Positions 61,222 through 64,000 of a DNA stretch of 64,000 nt are shown piece by piece (within the stretch, counting starts at the first letter, position 1; every line of letters starts with the position of its first letter). Below the pieces are notes generated by a model, which saw only the letters and a program-made list of their open reading frames with translations, did no database searches and was not told where the DNA came from. The position numbers and the translations under genes are program-made. Where the stretch lies: NCBI RefSeq assembly GCF_048544455.1, contig NC_133538.1, positions 44,345,969 through 44,409,968 on the forward strand, given 5' to 3'. The stretch is from Silene latifolia. Taxonomy: Eukaryota; Streptophyta; Magnoliopsida; Caryophyllales; Caryophyllaceae.

Positions 61222-61403
61222 ATGATTATTTCGATTCGATTCAATTCATTCTATTGATTCGATTCGATTCATTCATTCTATTCGATTCGATTGATTCGAT
61301 TCATTCCATTGATTCGATTCGATTCCATTCCATTCGATTCGATTCACTCCATTCGATTCGATTCATTCAATTCAGCTCTAAAAAGCCAGAAAGAACAGGG
61401 CCT
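59830..61403. mobile_element. TTCGA-word element A
   Basis: The right end is AAAAAGCCAGAAAGAACAGG followed by GCC. The inverse, GGGCCTGTTTTTTTCTGG, begins element B at 61927. Inside this end are runs of ATTCGATTCGATTC, matched by TTCGATTGATTGATTC runs at 59885-59950. The left end near 59830 is inferred only. The interior carries long triplet microsatellites and a unique block at 60405-60960 with no clear gene. Confidence 0.45.
60166..60327. repeat. Compound triplet microsatellite (ATG, TTG, TTA)
   Basis: Consecutive runs: about seven ATG, about 19 TTG (60221-60280) and about 15 TTA (60282-60327). These yield polyAsn, polyVal and polyLeu open frames, which are not genes. Confidence 0.95.
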
Positions 61404-61926
61404 TAGTTGACTGGCAACGTTTCGCAGTTTGTGAACAATTTCTCGCACTGCTCCTTCAAAACTACCGGTACAAGAGTTGTATATAATTTACTTAATGATG
61501 ATACCATTTCATACTTTTAACTTTTTTATAAACTTTGCATTGTATAGTATTCATATTAATATTTTTTTCGTGCTCCGAGGTTTTCATTAACTTATTGTCA
61601 TTTTGTATATAGATTCATTTCATATCTCCATTCCCCTCAACTTCTTCCTATTGCGCTATATTTTATGATTATTCTTGAATGTACCACAACGTTCTTGGTA
61701 CTACACTTGACTCATAAATTATAAGTATCATTCCAATTATGAAATTGTGGATATAAATTTAGTGGCCAGTTCAATGTGGGTGGTGTAATAACGTGTGTAA
61801 ATGAGGGCGAAATGACGAGTTTCTACTGAGAATGGGGGGCAGAGATAGTGCTGGTCGAAAAGCGATGTTTGTGAGAGTATGGTTAAGAGTCAATGGTGAT
61901 TTTTGGACAATAACATCGTTAAGTAA

Positions 61927-62359
61927 GAATCTGGGCCTGTTTTTTTCTGGTTTTTTTAAGTTGAATTAATCGAAACTGAATCGAATCGAATTGGAGAACC
62001 GAATCAATCGAATCGAATCCGAATCGAATGGAGCCGAGTGAAATAACGAATCGAATCGAATGGAGTCGAGCTGAATCGAACTAACTAAGTTATTAAAATT
62101 TGAATTGAACTGAAATAATATTAATATTAATATTAATACTAAATATAATAAATAATAATAATTATTATTATTATAATTATAATTATAATTATTATAATTA
62201 TTATTATTAGAAGAAGAAGAGGAAGAAGAAGAACATTAATAATAATAATAATAATAGTATTAATTATATTAATATGAATATTATTGATTTTAATAACCAT
62301 AATATTCATAATAATAACAATAATGAGGATGATTAATTAATAATAAATTAATGATGACG

Positions 62360-62430
<71 letters not shown>

Positions 62431-62718
62431 ATAATAATAAATAATAATAATAAAATAATATTAATAATAATATTAATATAATATTAATAAAAACTATTAA
62501 GTTTAAGATTCGCAAAATTGAAATTGGCTGAATTTAGTGGAGCTGAACTGAAGTGAGCTGAAAATTGAAATGAATCGAATGGAGTGAAATTGAGCCGGAT
62601 CAATCAATAAGAATAAATTGAATCAATCGAATCGAATCGAAATTTGAATCGAATCAATAGAGCTTTGAAATTTGAATCAAGTGAAAGTGAAAATAAGCCG
62701 AAAAAATGCGCAAGACAT
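61927..62718. mobile_element. TCGAA-word element B
   Basis: It starts GGGCCTGTTTTTTTCTGG, then GAATCGAATCGAATGGAG-type words (61975-62090) and again at 62570-62660. The right end near AAAATAAGCCGAAAAAATGC is a degenerate inverse of the start. The centre holds an AAT microsatellite (62358-62424) and AAGAAG repeats. No coding region. Confidence 0.45.
62358..62424. repeat. AAT microsatellite
   Basis: About 22 near-perfect AAT units, continuing as imperfect AAT/AAATAAT runs to about 62480. Confidence 0.95.
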
Positions 62719-63063
62719 GATATTTTATCTTAAAGAAGTTTAATATTAGGAATTTTATCGGTATTAAGTATACCAGAAAAGAAAAAGAATTCGCATTGGT
62801 CAATAGTTGACGATAGTTTAATCCAACTTGACGCCTTCTTATTGAAAATAGTTCATTGCCAATTGATACATGTTTATTCACGGATCTTTCTCTTACAACC
62901 GTTTTAAAAATTCTCTTTTTCTTTTTCTAATTATTCAAACGTGATATAATGATTATGCAACATCACTCTAAAAGAACACAGTCATACGGAGGAAATTTCC
63001 TTCGAAAATATTTAAATGAAATATATAATACTCCGTACCTATTTACAACAGTCTTATAGTTGT

Positions 63064-63092
63064 CCCGTGCATTGCACGGGATTTAGAACTAG
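63064..63092 (+). other. Second Helitron 3' terminus: hairpin plus CTAG
   Basis: CCCGTGC (63064-63070) and GCACGGG (63074-63080) pair perfectly around ATT. ATTTAGAA and CTAG follow, and the next base is T. This is a typical plant Helitron end of the CCCGTGCATTGCACGGG type, the same type as the decayed end at 14957. Its 5' end was not located, but it must lie upstream, possibly after 62718. Confidence 0.8.
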
Positions 63093-63157
63093 TTATAAAG
63101 ATTAAAATACAAGGAAGACACAAGTTAATACCATATTAATTGTATCAATAATGTCTC

Positions 63158-64000
63158 CACTACGCCAAATAATAGGATCAACAACGGTTAGATACGGTAA
63201 TATACCGTTGTAATACAAAACACGGAACCGTTATTACATCGACCATTGTTATTATGTTACCACGGTTGTTTAAAAGCGGAACCGTTATAAACTGTAAATA
63301 ACGGGTTTAAATAACCGTAATACAATATTAAGAACGGTTCAAAAATCGTTGTCAATAATATTGAAACCGTGTTAGTATTAGTTGGAATGCTCTATGGAAA
63401 CCTTTGACAACGGTTTTACTGAAATAAAACCATTGTAAAATATTAAATATGACAACAGTTTATGCTTATTAAACCGTTTTAAATGTAATGAATTTGACAA
63501 CGGTTTTATTTCGTTATATTATATTTTTGGCCGTAGCATTATGGATGAATATATCAACGGGTTTCTATGTAAATGCGACCGTTATCAATATATTTATTGA
63601 CCACAGTTTTATTTTTAACCGTAATCGAATTTATAAATATTTTTTTTAAAATAATTGTTTTAGTAGGTTCCAGCAGCTGCTGAAATGCTAATTTTTGCAG
63701 TAGCAGGTTCCGCTGAAATGCTATTGCAAAATAGCATTTCAGCAGCTGCGCATTGCAAAAATTCAATCTCACATCATCAGAATATTACACAGATTGATCT
63801 ATTCAACAAAGCATCAAAATATTATAAACAGGGTGACCAAAACTAAATACACATGGCTTTATATACACACATACATAATGAGCTGACTATTGACACTCCG
63901 GTAATGAAAGAAAATAAGTGGCCCAGTTATTTCTCATGTCGGCGATATCTTCCTTCGAATAGGTTGGGTCTTCGTTGTTGATTGAAAGTGGAACTACAAA
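63158..64000. mobile_element. CACTA (En/Spm) element, left end, continuing past the window
   Basis: It starts CACTACGCCAAATAATAGG. More than ten short AACGGTT/AACCGTT motifs in both orientations follow within 500 bases (63185-63600), the expected subterminal repeats of a CACTA element. Further in, an inverted repeat around AGCAGCTGCTGAAATGCTA (63668-63750) is seen. No transposase coding appears before the window ends. Confidence 0.7.

Overview
The window is nuclear DNA from a flowering plant, most likely a eudicot. It is AT-rich, has GT-AG introns, and is dominated by plant-type transposons: Helitrons with an RPA cargo, hAT, CACTA and Stowaway elements, and copia and gypsy LTR elements. It holds one conventional host gene. 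I suspect Caryophyllales from the look of the repeats, but the sequence does not prove it.

1-14.7 kb. The end of a GC-rich hAT-like element (1-416) and a gene-poor flank lead into one complete host gene on the minus strand. It is the orthologue of Arabidopsis UBP14 / human USP5, a deubiquitinase that recycles free ubiquitin chains. I resolved 19 exons by hand. They keep phase throughout and give 797 codons plus a stop. Its introns carry two hAT-like elements with perfect 8-bp target duplications, two Stowaway-type MITEs, a tandem duplication and a 29-bp G run.

14.7-33.4 kb. After the UBP14 promoter come a decayed minus-strand Helitron tail and a palindromic MITE. A four-level transposon nest follows: a hAT element (17672-33347, decayed transposase) interrupted by a rearranged non-coding LTR-element cluster (20728-32915, 5-bp duplication CCAAA). 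One LTR of that cluster is split by a CACTA-like element (about 22286-28301), which itself holds a gypsy LTR and 3' end (24288-about 25860).

33.4-59.2 kb. A large Helitron runs from about 34.05 kb (5' end inferred) to 59209 (3' hairpin and CTAG seen). It carries an unrecognised 236-codon ORF with two possible dsRNA-binding-like modules, a six-exon Rep-helicase gene with in-frame stops but almost no frameshifts, and two RPA70-like genes in tandem. A young copia element (49478-55679) sits between the two RPA genes. In Helitrons, Rep nicks and joins DNA, the PIF1-type helicase unwinds it, and RPA-like proteins are thought to coat the single strand.

59.2-64 kb. Two elements built from TTCGA/TCGAA words with long triplet microsatellites are followed by another Helitron 3' end (63092) and the left end of a CACTA element that leaves the window. 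No tRNA, rRNA or CRISPR array was seen.
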